Below the pieces are notes generated by a model that made no database searches, was not told the origin of the DNA, and worked only from the letters and a program-made list of their open reading frames with translations. The position numbers and the translations under genes are program-made. DNA of 64,000 nucleotides, taken from the NCBI RefSeq assembly GCF_002813295.1, contig NZ_PHUE01000001.1, positions 62,001-126,000 of the forward strand. The letters run 5' to 3'. This DNA is from Flavobacterium sp. 5. GTDB lineage: Bacteria; Bacteroidota; Bacteroidia; Flavobacteriales; Flavobacteriaceae. Of this stretch, positions 53,556 through 63,392 are shown piece by piece. Position 1 is the stretch's first letter. Every line of letters begins with the position of its first letter.

Positions 53556-56069
53556 ATGAAAAATTTCAAACGTAACCTAGTTCTATTATTTCTATTTTTA
53601 GGACTATCTAATTTTGCACAACAAGGTCCTCCAACTTTCAACAAAGTCAAAGTTACTGGGAAAATTGTAGACAAAAAGAGTAATCAGCCCCTAGAATATG
53701 CTACAATTACTTTAAAAAATCAAAAAAATCCGAAAGCAATTTCTGGAGGAATTACCAATAACAAGGGAGAATATGAAGCTGATGTTATTCCTGGTGTTTA
53801 TGATATTACTATCGAATTTATTTCGTTTAAAAATGTCGAAATAAAAGGAAAGGATATAACCGAAAAAACCTCATTAGGTACAATTGCACTCGAAGATGAT
53901 GCTTCACAATTGAACGAAGTAGTTGTTCGTGCTGAAAAATCATCAGTAGAAATCAAACTGGATAAAAAGGTATACAACGTTGGTCAAGATATGATGGTAA
54001 AAGGTGGAACTGTAAGTGATGTTCTTGATAATGTTCCTTCTGTTTCTGTTGATACCGAAGGAAATGTAAGCTTAAGAGGTAGTGACAACATTCGAATTCT
54101 AATCGATGGAAGACCCTCTTATGCGGTAAATATTGCAGAAGCTTTAAGACAACTTCCCGCTGATGCTATCGATAAAGTTGAAGTTATCACTAATCCATCT
54201 GCCCGATATGATGCCGAAGGTGGTTCTGGAATTATCAACATTATTCTTAAAAAAGGCAAGAATCAAGGTTTTAACGGGACCATTATAGCTTCTACAGGTA
54301 TTCCTGAAACTTATGGTTTGAGTGCCAATGTGAATTATAAAACCGAAAAATTAAACTATTTTACTACTGCAGCATACAATCACAGAACAAATGAAGGCGG
54401 TGGTAAAACTAATTCAGAGTATTTTAATGAAGATGGTTCTGTCAAAAACTATCTAGACGAAGATCGTGACACAAAGAGAACAAATGATGGTTTTAACGGA
54501 AGAGCAGGTGTTGAATGGACTGTTGCCCCAAATACGTATTGGACAAATGCCATTAATTATGAAAAGTATACTGGGGATACCAATGACTTAATTAACTACA
54601 ATAATTATGATGCCTCACATATTTTTACAGGTTCAACTTATCGTTTGAATACTGGTGATACTGGTAGTGAAAATGCTTCATATACATCAAACTTAATTAA
54701 AAACTTCAACGACAAAGGACATAAGCTTACAGTTGATGCATCTATTTCAAGAAACACCGATGATAGTCAGAGTGTTATCACTGGTTCAGATAATTACAAC
54801 AATACTTTAAATAATCAAGTTCAAAAACAAGCACAACTTCAAGCTGATTATGTACTTCCTCTGGGAGAAGGAAGCCAATTTGAAGCAGGATATAAAGGGA
54901 ATTTTGGAGACTTAAACAATGACTATTATGTTCTTGACGATAAAGGTGTACGTATTGATAATCTTTCTAATACTTTAGAATATAAAGAAAACATCAATGC
55001 AATTTATACACAATATGGTTTCAAAAAAAATAAATTTTCTTATTTATTTGGGCTACGTTGGGAAGATACTAATATCGAAGTAAACTTATTAGATACAAAT
55101 GAATTCAATACTAAAAAGTACAATAACTTTTTCCCAAGTGCTTTCATTAGTTATGAACTTTCAGATCAAAGTAACATTACTACAAGCTATAGTAAACGTT
55201 TATCAAGACCAAGAGGTCGTTTCATGAATCCTGCAGTAAATTATTCAAGTAATGTTAATATTTTTCAAGGAAACCCTGACTTAGACCCTTCACTAACAAA
55301 CAAATTTGATGTTGGATATATTAAACGTTGGGACAAAATAACATTCAATACTTCTGCTTATTTTGAAGATACAAAAGATGTTTTCAGTTTTGTGAGATCT
55401 CCTACTGGTGATGTAGTAACTCCTTCTGGTGAAGTGGTAACTCCTGCGCCAGGAACTGAAGTAGATGGTATTCCAGTTATTAAAAGCCAACCTATTAACT
55501 TAGGAAAAGAACAAAAATTTGGTTTTGAATTTACATTAAATTACACTCCTTTTAAAATATGGAGAATCAACAGTAATTTCAATTTCTATAATGTAAAAAC
55601 AACTGGAGAGCACAGTTACACAGATACAAAAGGAAATCTTATTGTACAAAATCTAGATAATCAAGCCACAACATGGTTTGCAAGAATTAATTCAAAACTT
55701 ACTTTACCGTACAAAATAGACTGGCAGTTGAATGCGACTTACAATGGTGAACAAAAAACGGCACAAGGTAAAAACTTAGGTCAATTTGGTATGAATACCG
55801 CTTTCAGTAAAGACATATTAAAAGACAAAGCAACAATTGCATTTAATATTAGTGATATATTCAATTCAAGAATTATGAGATCGTATACTAATATATTAGA
55901 TCAAAACTCAAATTTAGATCAAACCTCATATAGTGAAATGCAATTCCGTAAACGTCAATTCAATTTATCATTCACTTACCGTTTTAACAAAACTAAAAGC
56001 GACAGAGAAAAGAATACGCAACCTAAAAATGAAGGTGGCGGAGATGGCGGAGGAGAATTTCCAGGATAA
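53556..56069 (+). CDS. TonB-dependent receptor-like outer-membrane protein
   Basis: An 837-residue outer-membrane protein with a signal peptide (NLVLLFLFLGLSNFAQ). An N-terminal carboxypeptidase-regulatory-like domain (about 30-110, with VTGKIVDKKSNQPLEYATIT) is followed by a plug domain (MMVKGGTVSDVLDNVPSVSV, then SDNIRILIDGRPS) and a large beta-barrel of the outer-membrane beta-barrel (OMP_b-brl_3) type. The C-terminus is a Gly/Glu-rich tail. No SusD partner lies next to it. The transported substrate is unknown. Confidence 0.88.
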   Translation: MKNFKRNLVLLFLFLGLSNFAQQGPPTFNKVKVTGKIVDKKSNQPLEYATITLKNQKNPKAISGGITNNKGEYEADVIPGVYDITIEFISFKNVEIKGKDITEKTSLGTIALEDDASQLNEVVVRAEKSSVEIKLDKKVYNVGQDMMVKGGTVSDVLDNVPSVSVDTEGNVSLRGSDNIRILIDGRPSYAVNIAEALRQLPADAIDKVEVITNPSARYDAEGGSGIINIILKKGKNQGFNGTIIASTGIPETYGLSANVNYKTEKLNYFTTAAYNHRTNEGGGKTNSEYFNEDGSVKNYLDEDRDTKRTNDGFNGRAGVEWTVAPNTYWTNAINYEKYTGDTNDLINYNNYDASHIFTGSTYRLNTGDTGSENASYTSNLIKNFNDKGHKLTVDASISRNTDDSQSVITGSDNYNNTLNNQVQKQAQLQADYVLPLGEGSQFEAGYKGNFGDLNNDYYVLDDKGVRIDNLSNTLEYKENINAIYTQYGFKKNKFSYLFGLRWEDTNIEVNLLDTNEFNTKKYNNFFPSAFISYELSDQSNITTSYSKRLSRPRGRFMNPAVNYSSNVNIFQGNPDLDPSLTNKFDVGYIKRWDKITFNTSAYFEDTKDVFSFVRSPTGDVVTPSGEVVTPAPGTEVDGIPVIKSQPINLGKEQKFGFEFTLNYTPFKIWRINSNFNFYNVKTTGEHSYTDTKGNLIVQNLDNQATTWFARINSKLTLPYKIDWQLNATYNGEQKTAQGKNLGQFGMNTAFSKDILKDKATIAFNISDIFNSRIMRSYTNILDQNSNLDQTSYSEMQFRKRQFNLSFTYRFNKTKSDREKNTQPKNEGGGDGGGEFPG

Positions 56070-56090
56070 TATTAAAATATAAAGCATAAA

Positions 56091-56120
56091 AAAAAGGATT
56101 CGTTATTACGAATCCTTTTT
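56091..56120 (+). terminator. Terminator of the TonB-dependent receptor gene
   Basis: Perfect 13-bp stem AAAAAGGATTCGT / ACGAATCCTTTTT with loop TATT. It may also serve the opposing small gene. Confidence 0.9.
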
Positions 56121-56142
56121 TATTTTAAAGTAGAAAAAAAGA

Positions 56143-56310
56143 CTAAGCTTCTTCTTCTTTTTCTTTTGCTCTCTTTTCTTTATACATTTCCCAAGTTGCT
56201 CCTGTTACCCAATAAGATACGAAACCAACTAAAAAAAACATTAACCAAAATCCCATTGTAAGGATGGTTAAGAAAAGTAAAAAGCCTAAATACTGTTGAA
56301 ATTCAAACAT
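56143..56310 (-). CDS. Small membrane protein of unknown function
   Basis: A 55-residue protein from MFEFQQYLGFLLFL: one hydrophobic stretch covering two closely spaced segments (LLFLTILTMGFWLMFFLVGF), then WVTGATWEMYKEK and a Lys/Glu-rich cytoplasmic tail. The Met at 56310 is chosen because the longer alternative adds polar residues ahead of the membrane region. Small single-gene unit; not recognised. Confidence 0.6.
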   Translation of the reverse strand: MFEFQQYLGFLLFLTILTMGFWLMFFLVGFVSYWVTGATWEMYKEKRAKEKEEEA

Positions 56311-56340
56311 GTTTTCCGGAATTTTTGAATGTAGCGACAA

Positions 56341-56776
56341 ATATAAGTTTTAAATCCTTTAAGACCAATAAAATCAGTAAAAACTACAGCAATTTGTCTA
56401 ATTATTTTTGTTCTTATCTAATGAAGGAATGAATAACAAGCTTTTAACCTCTACATAATTTCAATTTTTAAAAGCAGGAGAATAAGCCTTTGCTTGAAAT
56501 ATAGCTCCTGCTCTTCACTAAATCTTTACTTTTCTAAAAAGTATGCGATGACATTTCTATCAATTGCACCTAACTAGCTATTTACAATGATAAAAAAAAA
56601 AGTACTATACCGTTTCATATATCAAAAACGATTTGTCATAAAACAAGACACAAAACTACTATCTAAATTTTTATTAATTTTAACAATCCACCAAAGCCTT
56701 AGTCATATTACATTAAAATATTATCAAATTATCATTTATTTAAACAAAACCAATCAATTTTACATAAATTAATAAT
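56341..56776. other. Intergenic region with candidate hairpin RNA
   Basis: About 440 bp without a convincing gene. TATTTTTG (an exact -7 match) is at 56403-56410, and downstream AGCAGGAG (56473-56480) and CTCCTGCT (56505-56512) form a perfect stem around AAGC-CTTT-GCTT. An ORF of 61 codons in the second half has unremarkable composition and is not supported. Confidence 0.4.
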
Positions 56777-56784
56777 TATATTTG
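56777..56784 (+). promoter_or_regulatory. -7 box of the L-serine dehydratase gene
   Basis: TATATTTG is an exact TAnnTTTG match. The upstream TTG at 56782, which would give a longer ORF, is within this box, so translation starts at ATG 56806. Confidence 0.65.
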
Positions 56785-56805
56785 TTCAGTAATAAATATA
56801 ATTCT

Positions 56806-58233
56806 ATGGAAGAATGTATCTCTGTTTTTGATATGTTAAAAATTGGTGTTGGGCCTTCAAGTTCACACACCCTAGGACCTTGGCGTGCTGCCGAACGTTT
56901 TTTAAACGAACTTAGAAGCGACTTTGACATTAATACAATAGCTCGAGTAAAAGTCGATTTATATGGCTCTCTTTCATTGACAGGAAAAGGACATGCTACC
57001 GATTTGGCTATCATGCTCGGACTTAGTGGTCAAGATCCTGAATACATTCCTATTCAGAATATTGATGGAATTATCAAATCAATAGAAGATAAAAATGAAA
57101 TTCATTTAGGAAATCAAATCCACATCCCTTTTTATATTCTCCAAGACATAGTTTTCAATAAAAATTTTCTTCCTTTTCATGCCAATGGACTAACTTTTAC
57201 CGCGTATTTCAATGATGAAAATGAATACAGCAGTACTTTTTATTCTATAGGAGGAGGTTTTGTTGTTAAAGAAGAACGTGAAAATGCTCAAAAGAAAATT
57301 GCAATAAAATGTGCTTTTCCTTTCCCAATTAATAAAGCTACCGAACTTTTAGCATATTGTAGAAAAGAAAACAAAGCCATTTCTGAAATTGTTTACGATA
57401 ACGAAAAATCAATGCGTCCCGAAACTGAAATTCATCATGAATTGATGCGTATTTGGAACACAATGCTAGAATGTATGTATATTGGTTGTCATTCTCAAGG
57501 GATACTTCCTGGAGGATTACACGTTCATAGACGCGCATTTGATTTACATCAAAGTCTAATTGGTTTATCTAATTATTCAAATCCTCAAGAATGGCTTGGA
57601 GAAATTAGAAAAACCGAAGTTAAATTTCGTCAAATTCTAAAATGGGTAAGCTGTTTTGCATTAGCAGTAAATGAAGTCAATGCAGCATTAGGTCGTGTTG
57701 TTACGGCTCCTACTAATGGAAGCTCTGGAGTAATTCCCTCAGTTTTGATGTATTATTTAGTAATTGAAAATCACCAAGCCAGTGAAAAAGAAATCAAACA
57801 ATTTTTGATGGTTGCTGGTGAAATAGGCAGTATTTTCAAGAAAGGATCAACTATATCTGCTGCAATGGGTGGTTGTCAAGCCGAAATTGGTGTTTCAAGT
57901 GCTATGGCGGCTGGTGCATTATGCGAATTAATGGGAGGAACTCCTGATCAGGTATTAATGGCGGCCGAAATTGCTATGGAGCATCACTTGGGACTTACCT
58001 GCGATCCTATTGGTGGATTGGTTCAAATTCCTTGTATCGAAAGAAATACAATGGGTGCCATAAAAGCAATTAATGCCGCAGAGCTTGCTTTGGCTACCGA
58101 TGCTAAAAATGCTAAAGTATCTTTGGACAAAGTAATTGATACTATGTGGCAAACAGCCAAAGACATGAATTCAAAATACAAAGAAACCTCCGAAGGTGGA
58201 CTCGCAATTGCTGTAAACATGGCAGATTGTTAA
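56806..58233 (+). CDS. sdaA: L-serine ammonia-lyase, iron-sulfur, single chain
   Basis: A 475-residue [4Fe-4S] enzyme that deaminates L-serine to pyruvate and ammonia. The beta domain opens with [20 protein letters not shown] and ends before residue 170; the alpha domain carries [35 protein letters not shown] and [17 protein letters not shown], including the Cys residues that hold the cluster. Length and domain order are those of the single-chain SdaA. Start at 56806 chosen because of the promoter position and the usual family N-terminus. Confidence 0.93.
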   Translation: MEECISVFDMLKIGVGPSSSHTLGPWRAAERFLNELRSDFDINTIARVKVDLYGSLSLTGKGHATDLAIMLGLSGQDPEYIPIQNIDGIIKSIEDKNEIHLGNQIHIPFYILQDIVFNKNFLPFHANGLTFTAYFNDENEYSSTFYSIGGGFVVKEERENAQKKIAIKCAFPFPINKATELLAYCRKENKAISEIVYDNEKSMRPETEIHHELMRIWNTMLECMYIGCHSQGILPGGLHVHRRAFDLHQSLIGLSNYSNPQEWLGEIRKTEVKFRQILKWVSCFALAVNEVNAALGRVVTAPTNGSSGVIPSVLMYYLVIENHQASEKEIKQFLMVAGEIGSIFKKGSTISAAMGGCQAEIGVSSAMAAGALCELMGGTPDQVLMAAEIAMEHHLGLTCDPIGGLVQIPCIERNTMGAIKAINAAELALATDAKNAKVSLDKVIDTMWQTAKDMNSKYKETSEGGLAIAVNMADC

Positions 58234-58260
58234 TATAAATTCAAGATACAAAATAATTAA

Positions 58261-58309
58261 AAGATTTCAGACAAGGTAATTAATCTACTTAATCTGAAAT
58301 CTTTTTTTA
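58261..58309 (+). terminator. Terminator of sdaA
   Basis: Stem AAGATTTCAGA / TCTGAAATCTT with a 21-nt loop followed by T residues. Confidence 0.85.
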
Positions 58310-58341
58310 TTTACTTAATACAAACAGAATTGGCTAACTAA

Positions 58342-60276
58342 TTATTTTTTCTCCAATTCTAATTTTGTAATTGGATGATAAACAATAGGGATTTCTTCTA
58401 TAACCACATCACTCCTATCGAGTCCGAAAGCTCTATTATCCGAAAGCGACATATGTTTTAACAAATAATAAGAATTCAGTAAAAGACCATCTCTTACCGT
58501 AAACTCATTTTCGACTGATAAAAACTTTTCAATAATCACAAATTTAAAATCAGGTTCTGAATTGTATTTTGTTGAACCATCAGCTCGAATGTGCAAATTC
58601 AATTGCTTATCATCAATGAGGTTTTGAACTATTTTCTTAAAGTACAATTCTACTTTTGGCTGAATTCTGAAACCAATATTCAGAACAATCTTAATCACTT
58701 TATCATCTAATAATTCTATAACTTCATAATTCAAATCAAAAGGAGAATTGGTTCTATTGATATGAAAAAACCAATATACATCAGCTCTTTTTGGCTTTTT
58801 AGAAAAAATAGAATTCAATATTTTCTCTTCTATTTCATAATTTCTATCTGCTTTTGATAAATAAATTAAATGTGTAGCATATTTAGGAATAGTAATATCA
58901 TTACTCAATTCATGAAACTTACTAGTAAACTCAGTCAAATTGGTAAATTTGACAAACTTGTTATTAATTTTCCTTGAAAAATACCAAACATACATCGTCA
59001 TAAATATAAAAAGCTCGAAAAACAAAAACATCCAGCGTTCTTTAATTTTTACAATATTGGCAATGAAAAAAGCAATTTCAATAGCAACAAAAACGGTAAT
59101 GATTACTCCTATGAGAACCCTATTGAGTTTTTTGATGTAAATCAAATAATAATTTAAAAGTACCGTAGTCATAAGCATTGCAATGGTAATAGAAAAACCA
59201 TAAGCAGCTTCCATATTTGAAGAGGTTCTAAAATACAAAACCATTAAAATACAACCAACCCATAAAATAGTATTTACAGAAGGAATATATATTTGCCCTT
59301 TCAAATTGGTTGGATTCCTCATCGTAACACGAGGCCAAAAATTAAGCGAAACAGCTTCATTTATTAAGGTAAATGAACCACTTATTAAAGCTTGTGAAGC
59401 AATTATTGCAGCAAAAGTGGAAATGATTACACCTGCAAATAAAAACCAGTGTGGCATAATGGTATAAAAAGGATTTCTCCCCTCTAACAAAGGATTACTT
59501 TGATTCATCAACCAAGACGCCTGTCCTAAGTAATTTACAACCAACGCAATTTTTACAAAAATCCAAGTGATTCTAATATTGCTTTTTCCGCAATGCCCTA
59601 AATCAGAATATAATGCTTCTGCTCCCGTAGTACAAAGAAAAACAGCTCCCAATAACCAAAATCCATGAGGATATTCAACCAATAATTCATAAGCATATAC
59701 TGGATTCAAAGCAGTCAAAATAGCTGGATGCTCTAAAATTTGAACAAACCCTAAAACAAAAAGCATTGAAAACCAAACAACCATTGCAGGACCAAAAAAG
59801 AATCCTACTTTTTGAGTTCCGAAGCGCTGAAAAAAGAAAAGTCCAGATAAGATTACAATAACAATAGGGAGAATTGGAATATTAGGGACAACATCACCCA
59901 ATCCTTCTACAGCCGAAGTTACAGAAATTGGCGGAGTAATAATTCCATCTGCTAAAAGTGTTGTAGCTCCCAAAATAGTAGGAATAACTAATTTTCCTTT
60001 TCCAAAACGTTTAACTAATGCATAAAGAGAAAAAACACCTCCCTCTCCATGATTATCAGCTGAAAGAGTTAACAATACATATTTGAAAGTTGTTTGAAAA
60101 GTAAGTGTCCAAAAGATGCAGGAAATCCCACCATACACCAATAATTTTGATATTTCCCTTTGCCCAATAATGGCTTTCATAACATATAACGGACTGGTTC
60201 CAATATCTCCATAAATTATTCCTAACGCAACCAAAAGAGTTGCAGCTGTTACTTTTTGAACCGTTGATTTATTCAT
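58342..60276 (-). CDS. kup: Potassium transporter Kup
   Basis: A 644-residue KUP/HAK/KT potassium uptake protein. The N-terminal GIIYGDIGTSPLYVMKAIIG is the family signature; about twelve transmembrane segments follow up to residue 430, then a cytoplasmic C-terminal domain of about 200 residues. It is expected to take up K+ with protons. It is the last gene of an apparent operon with a response regulator and a histidine kinase, separated from the regulator by 111 bp. Confidence 0.93.
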   Translation of the reverse strand: MNKSTVQKVTAATLLVALGIIYGDIGTSPLYVMKAIIGQREISKLLVYGGISCIFWTLTFQTTFKYVLLTLSADNHGEGGVFSLYALVKRFGKGKLVIPTILGATTLLADGIITPPISVTSAVEGLGDVVPNIPILPIVIVILSGLFFFQRFGTQKVGFFFGPAMVVWFSMLFVLGFVQILEHPAILTALNPVYAYELLVEYPHGFWLLGAVFLCTTGAEALYSDLGHCGKSNIRITWIFVKIALVVNYLGQASWLMNQSNPLLEGRNPFYTIMPHWFLFAGVIISTFAAIIASQALISGSFTLINEAVSLNFWPRVTMRNPTNLKGQIYIPSVNTILWVGCILMVLYFRTSSNMEAAYGFSITIAMLMTTVLLNYYLIYIKKLNRVLIGVIITVFVAIEIAFFIANIVKIKERWMFLFFELFIFMTMYVWYFSRKINNKFVKFTNLTEFTSKFHELSNDITIPKYATHLIYLSKADRNYEIEEKILNSIFSKKPKRADVYWFFHINRTNSPFDLNYEVIELLDDKVIKIVLNIGFRIQPKVELYFKKIVQNLIDDKQLNLHIRADGSTKYNSEPDFKFVIIEKFLSVENEFTVRDGLLLNSYYLLKHMSLSDNRAFGLDRSDVVIEEIPIVYHPITKLELEKK

Positions 60277-60387
60277 TTTATTTTAATTTTTAAGTATTTA
60301 ATTCATTCCTTTTTGGACATAGAAAGTCCTTTACGAAGTATCTTGAACACTTCATATTCATTATTTTAAAACCTTTTTTAGTTGATT

Positions 60388-61074
60388 TTAGCCCGTGTTA
60401 AATCGATATCCCACACCCGATTCAGTTATGATAAACTTAGGATGATTAGGATCTTCTTCTATTTTTTTGCGAAGCTGGGCTACAAAAACTCTCAGATATT
60501 GAGTTTGGTCGGCATAACTATTTCCCCAAACTTGCTTCAGCAAATATTGATGCGTCAAGACTCTTCCGTCATTTTTTATAAAGATAGAAAGCAAGTTATA
60601 CTCGGTTGTAGTAAGTTTCAAAATCTCATTATTCAACCTTACGATCCTTGAAGCAAAATCAATAGTAACAGAACCAAACTCAATTATGGGTTCTTTTTCA
60701 TTTGTTGTGCTATTTCGTAAAGCAGTACGAATTCTAGCTAGCAATTCTTGTGTGCGAAATGGTTTGGTTAAATAATCATTTGCTCCGTTATCAAGCGCTT
60801 TTACAATTTCGTCTTCAGCACTTTTTACAGTTAAAATTATAATTGGATTAGTATACCATTCTCTCAATCGTTTCAAAACTAATTGTCCATCTTCATCAGG
60901 TAAACCTAAATCAAGAATTATCAAATCGGGTTGATGATTCGCAACCATTGACATTCCTTCTTTGGCATTGACAGCAAAAACTGTTTTATAATCATTAGAA
61001 TTCAAAGTAATTTCAAGAAGCTTCCTGATTTGAATTTCGTCATCAATGACTAAAATCTGTACACTATTATTCAT
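60388..61074 (-). CDS. OmpR-type response regulator (KdpE-like)
   Basis: A 228-residue response regulator. The receiver domain has DDEIQIRKLLEI, the phospho-acceptor Asp in LIILDLGLPDEDG and the Lys in YLTKPFRTQELLAR. The C-terminal winged-helix domain has LTTTEYNLLSIFIKNDGRVL and FVAQLRKKIEEDPNHPKFI. It resembles KdpE in overall sequence. It starts 8 bp inside the end of the kinase gene, so the two are translationally coupled. Probably controls the adjacent kup gene; targets elsewhere are possible. Confidence 0.9.
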   Translation of the reverse strand: MNNSVQILVIDDEIQIRKLLEITLNSNDYKTVFAVNAKEGMSMVANHQPDLIILDLGLPDEDGQLVLKRLREWYTNPIIILTVKSAEDEIVKALDNGANDYLTKPFRTQELLARIRTALRNSTTNEKEPIIEFGSVTIDFASRIVRLNNEILKLTTTEYNLLSIFIKNDGRVLTHQYLLKQVWGNSYADQTQYLRVFVAQLRKKIEEDPNHPKFIITESGVGYRFNTG

Positions 61075-62179
61075 TTGAAATTTCTTTAGTATTCATTATT
61101 AAAGTATTGAAACTAAGTGTAAAAACCGAACCACCTTCTTCCCTATTCTCAAGTTTTACGATTCCGTTTTGAGCTTCAACAAATCCTTTCACAATAGACA
61201 AACCAAGACCTGTGCCTCCTGTTTTAGAGTTTTGTAGTCGATAAAATTTATCAAACACTTTATCAATTTCAGTTTCTGGAAATCCAATTCCGTCATCTGC
61301 AATAGTAATAACGCAGGAAAATAATTTATCAGGATTGTATTCAAAATCTACATCTACATTATAGAAAACCTTAATTTCAATTTTAGCGCCTTTAGGAGTA
61401 TACTGAGAAGCATTAAAAACCAAATTAAAAATAATCTGTTGCATTAAACCATAATCTAATTTAAAAAGAGGCAAATTTTCATCAGTATTAACAACCACTT
61501 TATGAAATTGCAAATCATCTTTCAGATGATCCAAAACATTATAAATCAATTCTTCTAAATCACACCAATCCATTTTGGGCTCTATAACTCCCGTCTCTAA
61601 TCGGGACATATTCAATAAGTTTTCCACCTGATGATTTAATCGTAAAGAAGCTTTTTCAATTTCAGTATATAAACTTTCCTTATTCTCCTCGGAAATAGTA
61701 ACTGATTTACTTTGAATAGTGTCAATTGCTCCCATTATTGTTGATATAGGAGTTCTTAATTCGTGAGATAAAGAATCTAATAATGCATTGTAAAGTTTCA
61801 TTGTATTTACCCGAACTTCTTTTACCTGCAATATTTTTTCGGCTCTTCTAATTTTATGAGTTAAAACGGCATTTACTAGTGCAATAATAAAGAATAAAAC
61901 CAATAATAAAGAATCCTCAGCATTACTAATATGAAAAGTATAATAAGGCTTAATAAATAAAAAATTCAATATTAATGCACTCAAAACGGCACTAAGCAAC
62001 AAGGGCAAAATTCCTAAAAACATGGATAAAACAGACACTACCACCAACAAAAGATAACCTACAATTTTATAATCTAAATAATCCCTAACGATCAAGCACA
62101 ACAACGCTACAATTCCAACTGATAATACGCTTATTAAATACTGATTTTTTATTTTCATTTGATTCAAAATACTATTCAT
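61067..62179 (-). CDS. KdpD-like histidine kinase without N-terminal sensor
   Basis: A 370-residue membrane kinase. Four hydrophobic segments (DUF4118-like, residues about 12-105) are followed by the dimerisation domain with the phospho-acceptor His H139 in SHELRTPISTIMGAI, and then the ATPase domain with NQMIFNLVFNASQYTPKGA, DDGIGF and GGTGLGLSIVKGF. This matches the C-terminal half of KdpD; the N-terminal KdpD and Usp domains, which take part in K+ sensing in E. coli, are missing. The start at 62179 is chosen because the -7 box lies over the only other upstream start (TTG 62206). Confidence 0.88.
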   Translation of the reverse strand: MNSILNQMKIKNQYLISVLSVGIVALLCLIVRDYLDYKIVGYLLLVVVSVLSMFLGILPLLLSAVLSALILNFLFIKPYYTFHISNAEDSLLLVLFFIIALVNAVLTHKIRRAEKILQVKEVRVNTMKLYNALLDSLSHELRTPISTIMGAIDTIQSKSVTISEENKESLYTEIEKASLRLNHQVENLLNMSRLETGVIEPKMDWCDLEELIYNVLDHLKDDLQFHKVVVNTDENLPLFKLDYGLMQQIIFNLVFNASQYTPKGAKIEIKVFYNVDVDFEYNPDKLFSCVITIADDGIGFPETEIDKVFDKFYRLQNSKTGGTGLGLSIVKGFVEAQNGIVKLENREEGGSVFTLSFNTLIMNTKEISNE

Positions 62180-62203
62180 AATCTTCGTATTTGATTGATA
62201 GGA

Positions 62204-62211
62204 CAAAGTTA
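62204..62211 (-). promoter_or_regulatory. -7 box of the kinase-regulator-kup operon
   Basis: Minus-strand TAACTTTG is an exact TAnnTTTG match; the chosen start codon lies 24 bp downstream. Confidence 0.65.
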
Positions 62212-62252
62212 AATCATATCATGTAAGTATTTTATAATATAACTTAGCAGGA

Positions 62253-62285
62253 TATAAAGATTTTATAAAGATTTTATAAAGATTT
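62253..62285. repeat. Three 11-bp direct repeats upstream of the kinase operon
   Basis: TATAAAGATTT occurs three times in exact tandem. The unit length of 11 bp is close to one helical turn, so a protein could bind the copies on one DNA face. It lies 42-74 bp upstream of the -7 box of the kinase operon and about 240 bp upstream of panB. Whether it is an operator or a chance short repeat in AT-rich DNA is open. Confidence 0.6.
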
Positions 62286-62521
62286 TGTTTTGAATTAAAT
62301 GGGATGAGTTTTTCTGTAAAAGACACCTTGCCATCTTTCAATTATTGTAAAAATTCTGCAAAATAGTAAGTTAAAATAGTAATACCATAATTTCTGAAGC
62401 CTCATTTTTGATATTCTTCACAAAAATTCAATTTAAAAAAATTCAATTTATTACTTTTACAATCTCAAAAGCAAAAATAAAATCAATACCGAACATTTCG
62501 GAATAAAAATCATACATCACA
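62286..62521. other. Intergenic region upstream of panB
   Basis: About 235 bp of AT-rich sequence without an ORF. A TTACTTTTAC stretch near 62450 resembles flavobacterial -7 regions but deviates from TAnnTTTG. No terminator is seen between the divergent units, as expected. Confidence 0.4.
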
Positions 62522-63340
62522 ATGTCTGCAATAAAAAAAGATTACAAAAGAATTACCACCAAATCTTTAATTGAGATGAAATCCAATGGAGAAAAAATCT
62601 CAATGCTAACTGCCTATGATTATACCATGGCAAAAATTGTGGATACCGCTGGAATTGATGTAATTCTGGTTGGAGACTCAGCTTCGAATGTAATGGCAGG
62701 TCACGAAACCACTTTACCTATTACTCTTGACCAAATGATTTATCATGCATCATCAGTAGTTAGAGCTGTAGAAAGAGCTTTAGTTGTTGTTGATTTACCT
62801 TTTGGTAGTTACCAATCCGATTCTAAAGAAGCCTTACGTTCTTCTATCAGAATAATGAAAGAAAGTGGCGGACATGCTGTAAAATTAGAAGGTGGTAAAG
62901 AAATAAAAGAATCTATCAAAAAAATCTTAAACGCTGGGATTCCTGTTATGGGGCATTTAGGATTAACTCCTCAGTCTATATACAAATTTGGTACTTATAC
63001 AGTTCGTGCTAAAGAAGAAGAAGAAGCAGAAAAATTAATCGAAGATGCTAAATTATTGGAGCAATTAGGTTGTTTTGCTTTGGTTCTTGAAAAAATCCCT
63101 GCTCATTTAGCACAAAAAGTTGCTGAAAGTATTTCAATCCCAGTTATTGGAATTGGTGCTGGTGGTGGCGTCGATGGACAAGTATTGGTAATTCATGACA
63201 TGTTAGGAATGAACAACGAATTTAGTCCTCGTTTCTTAAGACGTTATATGAATTTGTATGAAGGAATGACTTCCGCTATTAGCCAATATGTAGAAGATGT
63301 AAAATCTAAAGATTTTCCAAACGAAAAAGAGCAATACTAA
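62522..63340 (+). CDS. panB: 3-methyl-2-oxobutanoate hydroxymethyltransferase
   Basis: A 272-residue TIM-barrel enzyme catalysing the first committed step of pantothenate synthesis: transfer of a hydroxymethyl group from methylene-tetrahydrofolate to 3-methyl-2-oxobutanoate. Signatures are [59 protein letters not shown] and [18 protein letters not shown]. The length is standard. The next gene, a pseudouridine synthase, starts 52 bp downstream. Confidence 0.95.
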   Translation: MSAIKKDYKRITTKSLIEMKSNGEKISMLTAYDYTMAKIVDTAGIDVILVGDSASNVMAGHETTLPITLDQMIYHASSVVRAVERALVVVDLPFGSYQSDSKEALRSSIRIMKESGGHAVKLEGGKEIKESIKKILNAGIPVMGHLGLTPQSIYKFGTYTVRAKEEEEAEKLIEDAKLLEQLGCFALVLEKIPAHLAQKVAESISIPVIGIGAGGGVDGQVLVIHDMLGMNNEFSPRFLRRYMNLYEGMTSAISQYVEDVKSKDFPNEKEQY

Positions 63341-63392
63341 TTTATTTTAGGTATTCAATTTACATTCATTTCAATAGTAAAACACTACACAA

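Noticed and set aside
56587..56772. 61-codon ORF upstream of sdaA
   Set aside because: Basic, AT-driven composition with no recognisable family; it ends within the sdaA promoter region.
56782..56805. TTG start giving an 8-residue longer serine dehydratase
   Set aside because: It lies in the TATATTTG box; the ATG at 56806 gives the normal family N-terminus.
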